From Jatrophihabitans endophyticus (GTDB taxonomy: Bacteria > Actinomycetota > Actinomycetes > Mycobacteriales > Jatrophihabitantaceae): a DNA stretch of 64,000 bases. Numbering within the stretch: the stretch's first letter is position 1; each line of letters opens with the position of its first letter. A program made the position numbers and the translations under genes. Shown piece by piece: positions 27,569 through 35,705 of this stretch. The stretch is from NCBI RefSeq assembly GCF_900129455.1, contig NZ_FQVU01000003.1, positions 558,001-622,000 of the forward strand, written 5' to 3'. Under the pieces are notes generated by a model, which saw nothing but the letters and a program-made list of their open reading frames with translations, was not told the DNA's origin and ran no database searches.

Positions 27569-28842
27569 TTGCCGGGAACCGCCGGGAAGATCGGCTCGGC
27601 CGTGGCGTCCTTCGCGGGCAGGACCGTGACGACCTTGCCCTTCTGCACCTGCTCCAGCACCGGCAGGGCGCCCGTGTTCTCGCCGGCGGCGTCGAAGCTG
27701 ATGGTGGAGCCGCTGACGACCGGCGTCACCTTGCTCGCGGCGATGGCGTCGCGCAGCTTGGTGCGGTCGGTGCTCTTGGCGCCCTCCAGGCCGGCGGCGA
27801 TCACCTTGACGGCGTCGTAGGCGATGGCGGCCTCGGTGCGCATGGCCGCGCCGTAGGTGCTGCGGTAGTCCGTGGCCAGCTTGGTGGCCTCGGCCGACTT
27901 GCCGAGCGCGTAGTTGACGTCGAAGTAGTTCTCCGCCCGGCTGCCGACGTCGGCGACGAACTGCGCCTGGTCGAACGCGCCGTCGGCGACGCCGAGCACG
28001 GCCTGCAGCTTCGGCTGCACCGCGGCGATGGCCTTGGCGGCGAGGACGCCGTCGTTGTAGTAGCCGGACACCGCGACCGCCTGCGCGCCGCTGGCCTTGA
28101 TCTGCGTGACCTGCGTGGTCAGGTCCGACACGCTGGCGGCGTCGTAGCCGATCTCGGGGCTGACGCTCACGCCGGCGCGCTCGACGGCCTGCTTGAAGAT
28201 CTTGTAGTTGCCGGTGCCGAAGTTGCTGCTCTCGTGCAGGTAGGCGATCTTCGTGATCTTGGGGCTGGCCGACGCGTTGAGCGTCTGCAGGTACTTGGCC
28301 GCCTGCTCGGCGAACAGCGACGCCTTGGGCTGCACGCGGAACGAGTACTTGTAGCCGTGCTGCAGGATCTCGTTGTCACTGGCCACGTCCATCAGGAACG
28401 GCGTCTTGTTCCGTTCGGCCACCGCGGCGATGTTCTGCGCGACCGCGCTCTGGTAGGTGCCGACGAGTGCGACGGCGCCGTCCTGCACGAGGCGCTGCGC
28501 CTCGCTCTGCCCGGTCTCGGGCGTGCCCTTGGTGTCGCCCGGGTCGAGCGCCAGCTTGGCCCCGCCGAGGGACTTGATGCCGCCGGCGTCGTTGACCGCC
28601 TTGATCCCGAGCTTGACGCCGTTCTCCAGCTGAGCGCCGTCGCCGGCGAAGGTTCCGGTCAGCGGGTGCAGGGTGCCGATCTTGATGGTCTTGCCGCTGC
28701 CGCCGTCGCTGCCACCGGTCGCGCCACCGCCGCCGCCTCCGCCGCCACCACTGGTGGTCCCGCTGCCGCAGGCGGCGAGGACGAGGGTCGCCGCACATCC
28801 CGCCGCGACACCGAGGACGGCGTTCGACTTCGCCATGCGCAT
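27565..28842 (-). CDS. livK: Branched-chain-type ABC importer substrate-binding lipoprotein LivK
   Basis: A 425-residue periplasmic-binding-type lipoprotein and first gene of the leftward operon. The lipobox LAAC with acylated C25 is followed by a Gly/Ser linker, then the Venus-flytrap domain (IKIGTLHPLTGTFAGDG, GVKLGIKAVNDAGGI, ALVGTYQSAVAQNIAAVAER, YLHESSNFGTGN). The ATG at 28840-28842 (MRMAKS) is preferred over the one two codons later because GGAG is five bases away. The ligand-pocket GTYQSAVAQ is of the HAAT type; the ligand is unknown. Expression is probably set by the IclR regulator encoded divergently. Confidence 0.93.
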   Translation of the reverse strand: MRMAKSNAVLGVAAGCAATLVLAACGSGTTSGGGGGGGGGATGGSDGGSGKTIKIGTLHPLTGTFAGDGAQLENGVKLGIKAVNDAGGIKSLGGAKLALDPGDTKGTPETGQSEAQRLVQDGAVALVGTYQSAVAQNIAAVAERNKTPFLMDVASDNEILQHGYKYSFRVQPKASLFAEQAAKYLQTLNASASPKITKIAYLHESSNFGTGNYKIFKQAVERAGVSVSPEIGYDAASVSDLTTQVTQIKASGAQAVAVSGYYNDGVLAAKAIAAVQPKLQAVLGVADGAFDQAQFVADVGSRAENYFDVNYALGKSAEATKLATDYRSTYGAAMRTEAAIAYDAVKVIAAGLEGAKSTDRTKLRDAIAASKVTPVVSGSTISFDAAGENTGALPVLEQVQKGKVVTVLPAKDATAEPIFPAVPGK

Positions 28843-28864
28843 GAGTTCTCCGTCAGTCGGGACC

Positions 28865-28881
28865 GTATCTCTTAGCGGAAC
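28865..28881. promoter_or_regulatory. Candidate IclR operator, livK side
   Basis: GTATCTCTTAGCGGAAC: the right half AGCGGAAC is identical to that of the second site at 29008-29024, and the left half matches the ideal GTTCCGCT at five of eight positions. It lies 23 bases upstream of the livK start. Confidence 0.5.
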
Positions 28882-29007
28882 GGTGCTTCGCGCCACTCTT
28901 GCATCGGTGTCCCGGATGGGTCAACGGGTCGACGAAAATATCCGGCTACATCGATGTTTCGCGAGCGATTCGGCCCTGCGACAGGGCACGATAGACCAGG
29001 AAAGTCC

Positions 29008-29024
29008 GTATCGCTGAGCGGAAC
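29008..29024. promoter_or_regulatory. Candidate IclR operator, iclR side
   Basis: GTATCGCTGAGCGGAAC is 15/17 identical, and in the same orientation, to the site at 28865-28881, and six of eight left-half bases match the inverse of AGCGGAAC. It lies 64 bases before the iclR start, so one regulator could control both divergent operons. Confidence 0.5.
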
Positions 29025-29087
29025 ATACTGGTCGGAGCGTTCCGGTACCTGCTACGTTCCCCCGGACACCCGACCTAGGAGGGCGCC

Positions 29088-29903
29088 GTGGCCGCGATCG
29101 CCACGACAGACAGCGCGGGCACCGACGCCGGACCCGGAACCGAGGCCGCGGCGCGCGTCGCCAACGTGCTGATGCTGTTCGCCTCGGGCCCGCAGACCCT
29201 CGGCGTCAGCGCCATCGCCCGCGAGCTCGGGTTGTCCAAGGCGGTGGTCCACCGCATCCTGCGCACCCTCGCCGACAAGCAGCTGATCAGCGTCGACGGG
29301 CCCACCCGCGAGTACCGCCTCGGGCCGGCCACGGCCGCCCTGGGCGCGCGAGCGCTGCGCGACTCGGGGCTGCGCGCGGCGGGCGTCCCCGTCATCGCCG
29401 ACCTGCGCCGGCGCACCGGCGAGACGACCACGCTGTCGGCGCTCGTCCCCGGCGGCCGGGTCTATCTCGACCAGTTCGAGAGCGAGCAGGAGATCAAGAT
29501 GACCGTCGAGCTCGGTACGCGGTTCCCGCTGCACGCCGGTAGTTCGGGCAAGGTCATCCTCGCCTTCCTCCCGCCCGAGCGTCGCGACGAGGTGCTCGCC
29601 GACGACCTCGCCCGACTCACGACCCGCACCGTGGTCGACGCTGACGCGCTGCGCGCCCAACTCGACGAGATCCGCACGTCCGGGGTCGCGGCGTCCGACG
29701 GCGAACGCCAGGCCGACGCCGGCTCGGTGGCCGCGGCGGTCTTCGACGTCGACGGCGTCGTCATCGGCTCGGTCTCGGTCTGCGGCCCGCGATCCCGGCT
29801 CGACGACGCGGCGCGCGCCCGGGCCGTCCCCGCCCTGCAGGCGGCGGCCGACACCATCTCCCGCTCGCTCGGCTGGGCCGGCGGACTCCCGGAGGCACGA
29901 TGA
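29088..29903 (+). CDS. IclR-family transcriptional regulator
   Basis: A 271-residue regulator with an N-terminal winged helix (SAIARELGLSKAVVHRILRTL, core) and the C-terminal GAF-like effector domain (GRVYLDQFESEQEIKMTVELG, PLHAGSSGKVILAFLPP, GVAASDGERQADAGSVAAAVF, cores). IclR proteins typically control aromatic or carboxylic-acid catabolic operons next to their own gene and respond to a pathway metabolite. The GTG start has AGGAGGG five bases upstream. It heads the rightward operon and overlaps the CoA-transferase start (ATGA, 29900-29903). Confidence 0.93.
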   Translation: MAAIATTDSAGTDAGPGTEAAARVANVLMLFASGPQTLGVSAIARELGLSKAVVHRILRTLADKQLISVDGPTREYRLGPATAALGARALRDSGLRAAGVPVIADLRRRTGETTTLSALVPGGRVYLDQFESEQEIKMTVELGTRFPLHAGSSGKVILAFLPPERRDEVLADDLARLTTRTVVDADALRAQLDEIRTSGVAASDGERQADAGSVAAAVFDVDGVVIGSVSVCGPRSRLDDAARARAVPALQAAADTISRSLGWAGGLPEAR

Positions 29904-31114
29904 CCACGACCCAGACCACCGCACCCACTGCCGGCGACGCGCTCGCCGGTGTCAAGGTGCTCGAGGTCGCGACGCTGTTCGCCGGCCCGCTCGCGGCCAC
30001 GCTGCTCGGCGACTTCGGTGCCGACGTCGTCAAGATCGAGCACCCGAAGGGCGATCCGGTCCGCCACCACGGCGCGGCGAAGGACGGCATCGGCTTGTGG
30101 GGCAAGGTGATCGGGCGCAACAAGCGCGCCGTCACGCTCTACCTCGGCTCGCCCGAGGGGCAGGCCATCTTCAAGCGGATGGTCGCCGACGCCGACGTCG
30201 TCATCGAGAACTTCCGCCCCGGCACCCTCGAGCGATGGGGGTTGGGCTGGGACGTCCTCAGCGGGATCAACCCGCGTCTGGTGCTCGTCCGGGTCACCGG
30301 TTTCGGCCAGTTCGGCCCGTACAGTGCGCGTCCCGGCTTCGGCACGCTGGCCGAGGCGATGAGCGGTTTCGCGGCCATCACCGGGCAGCCGGACGGCCCG
30401 CCGACGCTCCCACCGTTCGGGCTCGCCGACGGCATCGCGGCGCTGACCACCGCCTACGCGACGATGACCGCGCTCCATGCGCGGGAGCGTTCGGGACGCG
30501 GGCAGGTCGTCGACCTCGCCATCGTCGAACCCATCCTGACCGTCCTCGGCGCGCAGCCGACGGCGTGGGACCAGCTGCAGCAGGTGCAGGAGCGCACCGG
30601 CAACCGCTCGCACAACAACGCGCCGCGCAACACCTACCGCACGCGCGACGGGAAGTGGGTCGCCGTGTCGACGAGCGCCCAGTCGATCGCCGAGCGGGTG
30701 ATGCACCTCGTGGGCCGGCCCGAGCTCATCGACGAGCCGTGGTTCGCGACCGGGACGCAGCGCGCCGAGCACGCCGACGAGCTCGACGACGCCGTCGGCT
30801 CCTGGATCGCACGGCACGACCGCGACGACGTCGTCGCCGCCTTCGAGAAGGCCCAGGCCGCGATCGCCCCGATCTACGACGTGCGCGACGTGATGACCGA
30901 CCCGCAGTTCGCGGCGCTCGACTCGATCGTGACCGTCGACGACGAGGAGCTGGGACCGCTCAAGATGCAGAACGTGCTCTTCCGGCTGTCCGAGACGCCG
31001 GGCCACATCCGGTCGTCCGGGCCGCGCATCGGACGAGACACCGAGGCGGTGCTCGCCGACTACGGCGTGGACGCCACGCAGCTCGAGCGGCTGCGCGCGG
31101 ACGGCGTCGTGTGA
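29900..31114 (+). CDS. Family III (CaiB/BaiF) CoA transferase
   Basis: A 404-residue CoA transferase that moves CoA between carboxylic acids through an acyl-Asp intermediate. The N-terminal VLEVATLFAGPLAATLLGDFGADVVKIEHP (cores LFAGP and GDFGADVVKIE), ENFRPGTLERWGLG, and the catalytic D177 in GLADGIAAL are all present and length is normal for the family. It activates an acid for the next step, and the neighbouring CitE-like gene suggests that the acyl-CoA is then cleaved by a retro-Claisen or retro-aldol reaction. Start and stop are 4-base overlaps. Confidence 0.92.
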   Translation: MTTTQTTAPTAGDALAGVKVLEVATLFAGPLAATLLGDFGADVVKIEHPKGDPVRHHGAAKDGIGLWGKVIGRNKRAVTLYLGSPEGQAIFKRMVADADVVIENFRPGTLERWGLGWDVLSGINPRLVLVRVTGFGQFGPYSARPGFGTLAEAMSGFAAITGQPDGPPTLPPFGLADGIAALTTAYATMTALHARERSGRGQVVDLAIVEPILTVLGAQPTAWDQLQQVQERTGNRSHNNAPRNTYRTRDGKWVAVSTSAQSIAERVMHLVGRPELIDEPWFATGTQRAEHADELDDAVGSWIARHDRDDVVAAFEKAQAAIAPIYDVRDVMTDPQFAALDSIVTVDDEELGPLKMQNVLFRLSETPGHIRSSGPRIGRDTEAVLADYGVDATQLERLRADGVV

Positions 31115-32007
31115 CCGGCTCCGCCGTCGCGCCCCGTTCCTGGCTCTACGTCCCGGCCACCCGGCCCGAGCTGGTGGCCAAGGCGCTGGCCGGCCCTGCC
31201 GACGCGGTGGTGGTCGACCTCGAGGACGCCGTGCCGGCCGACGCGAAGGACGCCGCCCGCGACGCCCTGGTCGCAGCCCTCGCGCAGGACGCCTGCGTGT
31301 GGCGTACGAAGCCGTTGTGGGTCAGGACGAACCACCCCGCGACGGCGTGGGGGGCCGCCGACCTCGCGGCGCTTCACGACGTCGCCGGCACCGCGGTCGA
31401 CGGCGTGCGGCTGCCCAAGGCCGAGGACGCCGATCTGGTCGCCGACGTCGCCGGTCGGCTCGGGCGCCCGCTGCACCTGCTCGTCGAGACCGCGCTCGGG
31501 CTGCGCAATGCCGACGTGCTCGCCCGCGCGCACCCGCAGGTCACCGGCATCGCGCTGGGCGAGGCCGACCTGCTGGCCGACCTGGGCGGTCTCGACAGCT
31601 CCGCGCTGGCCTACGCGCGGGGGCACGTCGTCGCGACGGCCCGGGCCGCCGGCCTCGGCGCGCCCGTCATGAGCGTGTGGACCGATCTCGCCGACCTCGA
31701 CGGGCTGCGTGCCGACACCGAGCGAGCGCGGGCACTCGGCTTCGTCGGTCGCTCGGTCGTCCACCCGCGCCAGGTCCCGGTCGTCCACGAGGCGTTCACC
31801 CCGCGCCCGGACGAGGTGGCCGCGGCCCACCGCGTCGTCGCGGCGCTCGACGCCGCCACGCGGCGGGGGAGCGCGGTCGTCGTCGACGACGCCGGGCGCT
31901 TCGTCGACGCCGCGGTCGTCAACCGCGCCAAGGTCGTCCTCGGGCTGGCCCGGCGTGGCGACGGCGCGGCCACCACACCCCCGTCACCAGACCAGGAGAA
32001 CCGATGA
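31111..32007 (+). CDS. CitE-like HpcH/HpaI aldolase/citrate lyase beta-family protein
   Basis: A 298-residue TIM barrel of the CitE group (citramalyl-CoA, malyl-CoA, beta-methylmalyl-CoA lyases and thioesterases). It contains SWLYVPATRPELVAKAL, DAVVVDLEDAVP with the metal-binding Glu-Asp, VRLPKAEDADLV, LVETALGLRNA, ITGIALGEADLLADLGG-like GIALGEADL, and GFVGRSVVHPRQVPVV, the usual order for active members. The GTG start overlaps the CoA-transferase stop (GTGA, 31111-31114). Together they resemble the itaconate/mesaconate-type logic of acid to acyl-CoA to lyase; the actual acid is unknown. Confidence 0.88.
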   Translation: MTGSAVAPRSWLYVPATRPELVAKALAGPADAVVVDLEDAVPADAKDAARDALVAALAQDACVWRTKPLWVRTNHPATAWGAADLAALHDVAGTAVDGVRLPKAEDADLVADVAGRLGRPLHLLVETALGLRNADVLARAHPQVTGIALGEADLLADLGGLDSSALAYARGHVVATARAAGLGAPVMSVWTDLADLDGLRADTERARALGFVGRSVVHPRQVPVVHEAFTPRPDEVAAAHRVVAALDAATRRGSAVVVDDAGRFVDAAVVNRAKVVLGLARRGDGAATTPPSPDQENR

Positions 32008-32813
32008 GTGCACTGCTGTCGGCGATCGCGCAGGGCGTGCGCGTCGTCGAGCTCGGCCACCCCCACTTCACCAACATGCCGTGCTCGCCGAACCACCCCG
32101 GCTTCCGCATGACGCTCATCCGGCGTCACGGCGACATGGTCCGTCCGGACGGCGGCTCGGCGGCGAACGAGATCATCGTGACCGGTGGGCACGTCGGCAC
32201 CCACGTCGACGCGCTGTCGCACGTCAGTCACGACGGCCTGCTGCACGGTGGTGTCGACGCGGCCGAGGCGCAGGCCGGCGGGGCGTTCCGCACCCACGGC
32301 GCGGACGCGACGCCCGCGCTGCTGTGCCGCGGTGTGCTCCTCGACGTCGCCGGGGCGCACGGGGTCGACACGCTGCCCGCCGGCTACGGGGTGACGGCCG
32401 ACGACCTCGCCGCCGCCGAGGCGCGGGCCGGGGTGTCACTGGCCGCCGGTGACGTCGCGCTCGTGCGCACCGGCTGGGCGCGCCATTTCGACGACGCGAC
32501 GACCTACCTCGGCCAGACCGACGGTGTGCCCGGCCCGACCCCCGACGCCGCGGAGTGGCTGGTGGCCCGCGGCGTGCGGGCGACCGGTGCCGACACCACG
32601 GCCTACGAGCAGATCCCCGCCGGGGCCGGGCACCGCGTGCTGCCGGTGCACCGCATCCTGCTCGTCGAGGCCGGCGTCTACATCATCGAGCACCTGAACC
32701 TCGAGCAGGCGGCGGCCGAGGGGCTGACCGAGTTCGCGTTCGTGATGGCGCCGCTGCGCATCGTGGGCGGCACCGGGTCCCCGGTGCGCCCGTTCGCCGC
32801 GGTGCAGTCGTGA
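32004..32813 (+). CDS. Cyclase-family metal-dependent hydrolase (kynurenine formamidase-like)
   Basis: A 269-residue protein of the cyclase/KynB family with the metal motif HxGTHxDxxxH at H63-H73 (HVGTHVDALSH) and the N-terminal VELGHPHFTNMPCSPNHPGF segment. Family members hydrolyse N-formyl compounds, isatin and cyclic amides. In this cluster it is a second likely C-N or ring-opening hydrolase beside the hydantoinase-like enzyme. Overlaps both neighbours by four bases (ATGA at 32004-32007; GTGA at 32810-32813). Confidence 0.88.
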   Translation: MSALLSAIAQGVRVVELGHPHFTNMPCSPNHPGFRMTLIRRHGDMVRPDGGSAANEIIVTGGHVGTHVDALSHVSHDGLLHGGVDAAEAQAGGAFRTHGADATPALLCRGVLLDVAGAHGVDTLPAGYGVTADDLAAAEARAGVSLAAGDVALVRTGWARHFDDATTYLGQTDGVPGPTPDAAEWLVARGVRATGADTTAYEQIPAGAGHRVLPVHRILLVEAGVYIIEHLNLEQAAAEGLTEFAFVMAPLRIVGGTGSPVRPFAAVQS

Positions 32814-34219
32814 CGGCCGCCCCGACGGTCGTCCAGGCGATCGCCGCGCTGGCGGCGCGGACGGTGCGCGACGGCCTGGACGAGCGCCTGCGCCACGACG
32901 TCGTCCGCCGCTACCTGGATCTGCTCGGCAACAGCGTCGCGGCCACGGAGCTCGTGCCGGGGCGTGCGGTCACCCGCCTCGTGACGGCGTGGGGCGGGCG
33001 CGAGGCGGCGACCGTCATCGGTGCCGGGCTGCGGGCCCCCGCCGCGTCCGCCGCGCTGGTCAACGGCACGCTCGCCCACTCGCTCGACTTCGACGACACG
33101 CACCTGCCGTCGGTGCTGCACCCGTCGGCGGCCGTGCTGCCCGCGGCGCTCGCGGTGGCCGAGGCCACCGGTGCCGCGCCCACGGCGATGCTCGACGCCG
33201 CGGCCGTCGGGGTCGAGATCACCTGCCGGCTGGGTATGGCCGGCTACGACCGGGACGCCCGGGCGTCGGTGTTCTTCGACCGTGGTCAGCACGCGACGTC
33301 GATCTGCGGCACGCTCGGCGCCGCGTGCGCCGCCGCCATGCTGCTCGGGCTGGACGAGGACGGCATCGCGTCCGCGATCGGCATCGCCGCGAGCATGGGT
33401 GCCGGCGTCATCGAGGCCAATCGCACCGGCGGCACGGTGAAGCGGGTCCACTGCGGGTGGGCCGCGCACAGCGGCGTCGTCGCCGCCGAGATGGCCGCGG
33501 CCGGCATCACCGGTCCGCCGACCGTCATCGAGGGTCGTTTCGGCTTCCTGCAGGCGTGGCTCGGCGAGCACGCCGACGCCGCCGCGGTCACCGACGGGCT
33601 GGGGGAGCGGTGGGAACTCCCCGGCATCTTCTTCAAGCCCTATCCCTGCAACCACTTCACGCACGCCGGCATCGACGCCGCGCTGCGGCTGCGCGACGCG
33701 GGATTGCGTCCGGAGGACGTGCGCTCGATCGAGCTCGGTGCGCCGAGCTCGGTGCTGCGCACCATCGGCGAGCCGGCCGCGGCGAAGGCCCGGCCGGAGT
33801 CCGGCTACCACGCCGCGTTCAGCGGGCCGTTCACCGTGGCGAGCGCGCTCGTCGGCGGCGGTGGGCTCGGTCTGTCGCACGACGACTTCACCGACGAGGC
33901 CGCGCGCGACCCGCGCCGGCTCGCGCTCGCGGCCACGGTGACCTGCGTGCCCGACGCGCGGTGCGACGAGATCTTCCCCGACCAGCTCCCCGCGGTCGTC
34001 CGGGTCACCACGACCGACGGCCGGGTGCTGGAGGAGCGCACCGACGTCAATCGCGGCGGCCCGCAGCACCCGCTGAGCGACGACGAGCTGGCGACGAAGT
34101 TCGCCGGCAACGCGCGGCGGTCGTTCGTGGCCGACCGCGCCGACGATCTCGCGACGGCCGTGCTCGGGCTCGGTTCGGCACCGTCGCTCGCGGCGTTGGT
34201 GGCCCTGCTGCGGGGGTGA
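32810..34219 (+). CDS. MmgE/PrpD family protein D
   Basis: A 469-residue MmgE/PrpD protein ending the rightward operon. It has the canonical family motifs ALVNGTLAHSLDFDDTHLPS, HPSAAVLPAALAVAEA, VKRVHCGWAAHSGVVAAEMA and FFKPYPCNHFTHAGIDAAL (cores), with DFDDTH and KPYPCNH intact, so it looks catalytically complete and is the most typical of the four paralogues. The GTG start overlaps the cyclase stop. The family covers dehydratase, decarboxylase and epimerase chemistry on di- and tricarboxylates. Confidence 0.9.
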   Translation: MTAAPTVVQAIAALAARTVRDGLDERLRHDVVRRYLDLLGNSVAATELVPGRAVTRLVTAWGGREAATVIGAGLRAPAASAALVNGTLAHSLDFDDTHLPSVLHPSAAVLPAALAVAEATGAAPTAMLDAAAVGVEITCRLGMAGYDRDARASVFFDRGQHATSICGTLGAACAAAMLLGLDEDGIASAIGIAASMGAGVIEANRTGGTVKRVHCGWAAHSGVVAAEMAAAGITGPPTVIEGRFGFLQAWLGEHADAAAVTDGLGERWELPGIFFKPYPCNHFTHAGIDAALRLRDAGLRPEDVRSIELGAPSSVLRTIGEPAAAKARPESGYHAAFSGPFTVASALVGGGGLGLSHDDFTDEAARDPRRLALAATVTCVPDARCDEIFPDQLPAVVRVTTTDGRVLEERTDVNRGGPQHPLSDDELATKFAGNARRSFVADRADDLATAVLGLGSAPSLAALVALLRG

Positions 34220-34262
34220 GTCGCCGCGCCGTCGCGGGGCCGGCTCGCTGCGCCAGGGCGGC

Positions 34263-34994
34263 TCAGTCGCCGTCGACCGCCTCCTCGAGGGCGGGGACGT
34301 CGATCTCGCGGGCCACGATGCGGCGGGCCAGCTCGTCCAGCACGAGGTCGTGGGCGATGCTGTGCGCGCGGAGCAGGTCGAGTGCGTCGCGGCCGTCGAG
34401 GGCGTGCCGTCCCATCGTCATCCCGGCGGCGACCCACACCGTGTGCCGCGCCGCGGCGGCGGGGCTGGCCAGGAGGTCGGTGTCGCTCGCCGGCCGCAGC
34501 CCGGCGACCAGCAGCTCCATCGTGGTCGCGACGTCGGCGAACGGGACGGTCGCGAGCGCGGTCTCGTCGGTGAGGTAGAGATCGGCGCCGAAGAGCCGGT
34601 CGGGGAAGGCCGGCAGCGGCAGGCTGAGCACCGCGCGGTAGGGCGTGCGGGCGAAGAGCTGGTCGGCGAAGACCGACCAGCGGCGGTGGATCGCCTCGTG
34701 GTCGGCGGCCAGTGGCTGACCGTTGCGGGTGGACTCCCAGCCCGGCCCGTCGCCGAGCGTGTACTGCAGTCGCTCGGCGAGCGCGGCGACGCCGTCACTC
34801 GCTCCGAGCGGGATCTGCTCGCCGTCGCGGGCCAGCCCGAGGCCCACGCCGGCGACCGGGAGCACATCGCGCGCGGCGCGGGCGAGACAGCTGGGCCGCA
34901 GCGCCGCGTCGTCGCCGAACTCGCGCTCCGCCTCCTGCAGGCAGCGTGCGAACTGCTCGGCGAACCCGGTGTCGCGGTCGGTCACGTCCTCCAC
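34263..34994 (-). CDS. GAF and ANTAR domain-containing regulator
   Basis: A 243-residue protein: an N-terminal GAF sensor domain (about residues 35-165, with GVGLGLARDGEQIPLGASD, and the YRAVLSLPLP and LYLTDETAL strands) and a C-terminal three-helix ANTAR-like domain (about 180-235: HTVWVAAGMTMGRHALDGRDALDLLRAHS, cores). ANTAR proteins bind nascent RNA hairpins and prevent termination; GAF-ANTAR proteins are common in actinobacteria. The two aromatic/alanine positions of the ANTAR motif are partly replaced, so RNA binding is not certain. It converges on the end of the catabolic cluster and is followed on its own strand by no gene it obviously controls. GTG start; a second GTG three codons inside is possible. 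Confidence 0.75.
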   Translation of the reverse strand: MEDVTDRDTGFAEQFARCLQEAEREFGDDAALRPSCLARAARDVLPVAGVGLGLARDGEQIPLGASDGVAALAERLQYTLGDGPGWESTRNGQPLAADHEAIHRRWSVFADQLFARTPYRAVLSLPLPAFPDRLFGADLYLTDETALATVPFADVATTMELLVAGLRPASDTDLLASPAAAARHTVWVAAGMTMGRHALDGRDALDLLRAHSIAHDLVLDELARRIVAREIDVPALEEAVDGD

Positions 34995-35063
34995 TCTTCC
35001 CGTCGCGCGGCGGCCCGTCCACGCCGAGCCGCCCGCGCGGCGTCCGTCGACCGATCGGCGTGG

Positions 35064-35705
35064 TCAGCCCTGGCCGAGCAACTGCGCGAACGGCGGCGTG
35101 CCACCGAACGGCCCGTCGAGCGGCGGGTCGACCGGCGATCCGTCCGGTGATCCGTCCGGCGCGTGCCGCGTGCCCGCCACGAGTCCGGCGAGTTCGGCGG
35201 CCGCCCGCTCGACTCGTGGACGCAGCGCCTCGGCGCCCGCCCAGTCCTCCGGGGCGGCGAAGACCGCGGTGGGGACGGTCGCCGCGCGCAGGTGGGTCAG
35301 CAGCGGTCGCACCGCGTAGTCGAGCGCGAGAGAGTGACGGGCGGTGCCGCCGGTCGCGGCGGCGAGGACGGGCTTGCCCGCCAGCGCGTCGCGGGGCAGC
35401 ACGTCGAAGAACGTCTTGAACAGCCCGCTGTAGGACCCGGAGAACACCGGCGTGACGACGATGAGGCCGTCGGCCGACGTGACCGAGTCGATGACCGGCT
35501 GCAGCGTCCCGTCGGCGAAGCCGGTGACCAGGTTGTCGGCGAGATTTCGCGCGTGATCGCGCAATTCGACGACCTGGACCGTGGGGTCGTCGCCCGCCGA
35601 CCGCAGCGCCGCTACCGACGCCGCGGACAGTCGGTCGGCCAGCAGCCGGGTGGAGCTCGGCGTGGACAGTCCGGCGCTGACGACGGCGAGCGTGCGCGCG
35701 GTCAT
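35064..35705 (-). CDS. NAD(P)H-dependent FMN reductase, monooxygenase partner (CE1759-like)
   Basis: A 213-residue flavodoxin-fold reductase. TLAVVSAGLSTPSSTRLLADR opens the phosphate-binding loop, VVTPVFSGSYSGLFKTFFDVLP (core TPVFSGSYSGLFK) is the flavin contact, and KPVLAAATGGTARHSLALD the third strand. It overlaps the upstream luciferase-like gene by four bases (ATGA, 35702-35705), the arrangement of the CE1758/CE1759 monooxygenase-reductase pair in corynebacteria. It should supply FMNH2, yet its partner carries an internal stop codon. The C-terminal tail is Pro/Asp/Gly-rich and divergent. Confidence 0.82.
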   Translation of the reverse strand: MTARTLAVVSAGLSTPSSTRLLADRLSAASVAALRSAGDDPTVQVVELRDHARNLADNLVTGFADGTLQPVIDSVTSADGLIVVTPVFSGSYSGLFKTFFDVLPRDALAGKPVLAAATGGTARHSLALDYAVRPLLTHLRAATVPTAVFAAPEDWAGAEALRPRVERAAAELAGLVAGTRHAPDGSPDGSPVDPPLDGPFGGTPPFAQLLGQG

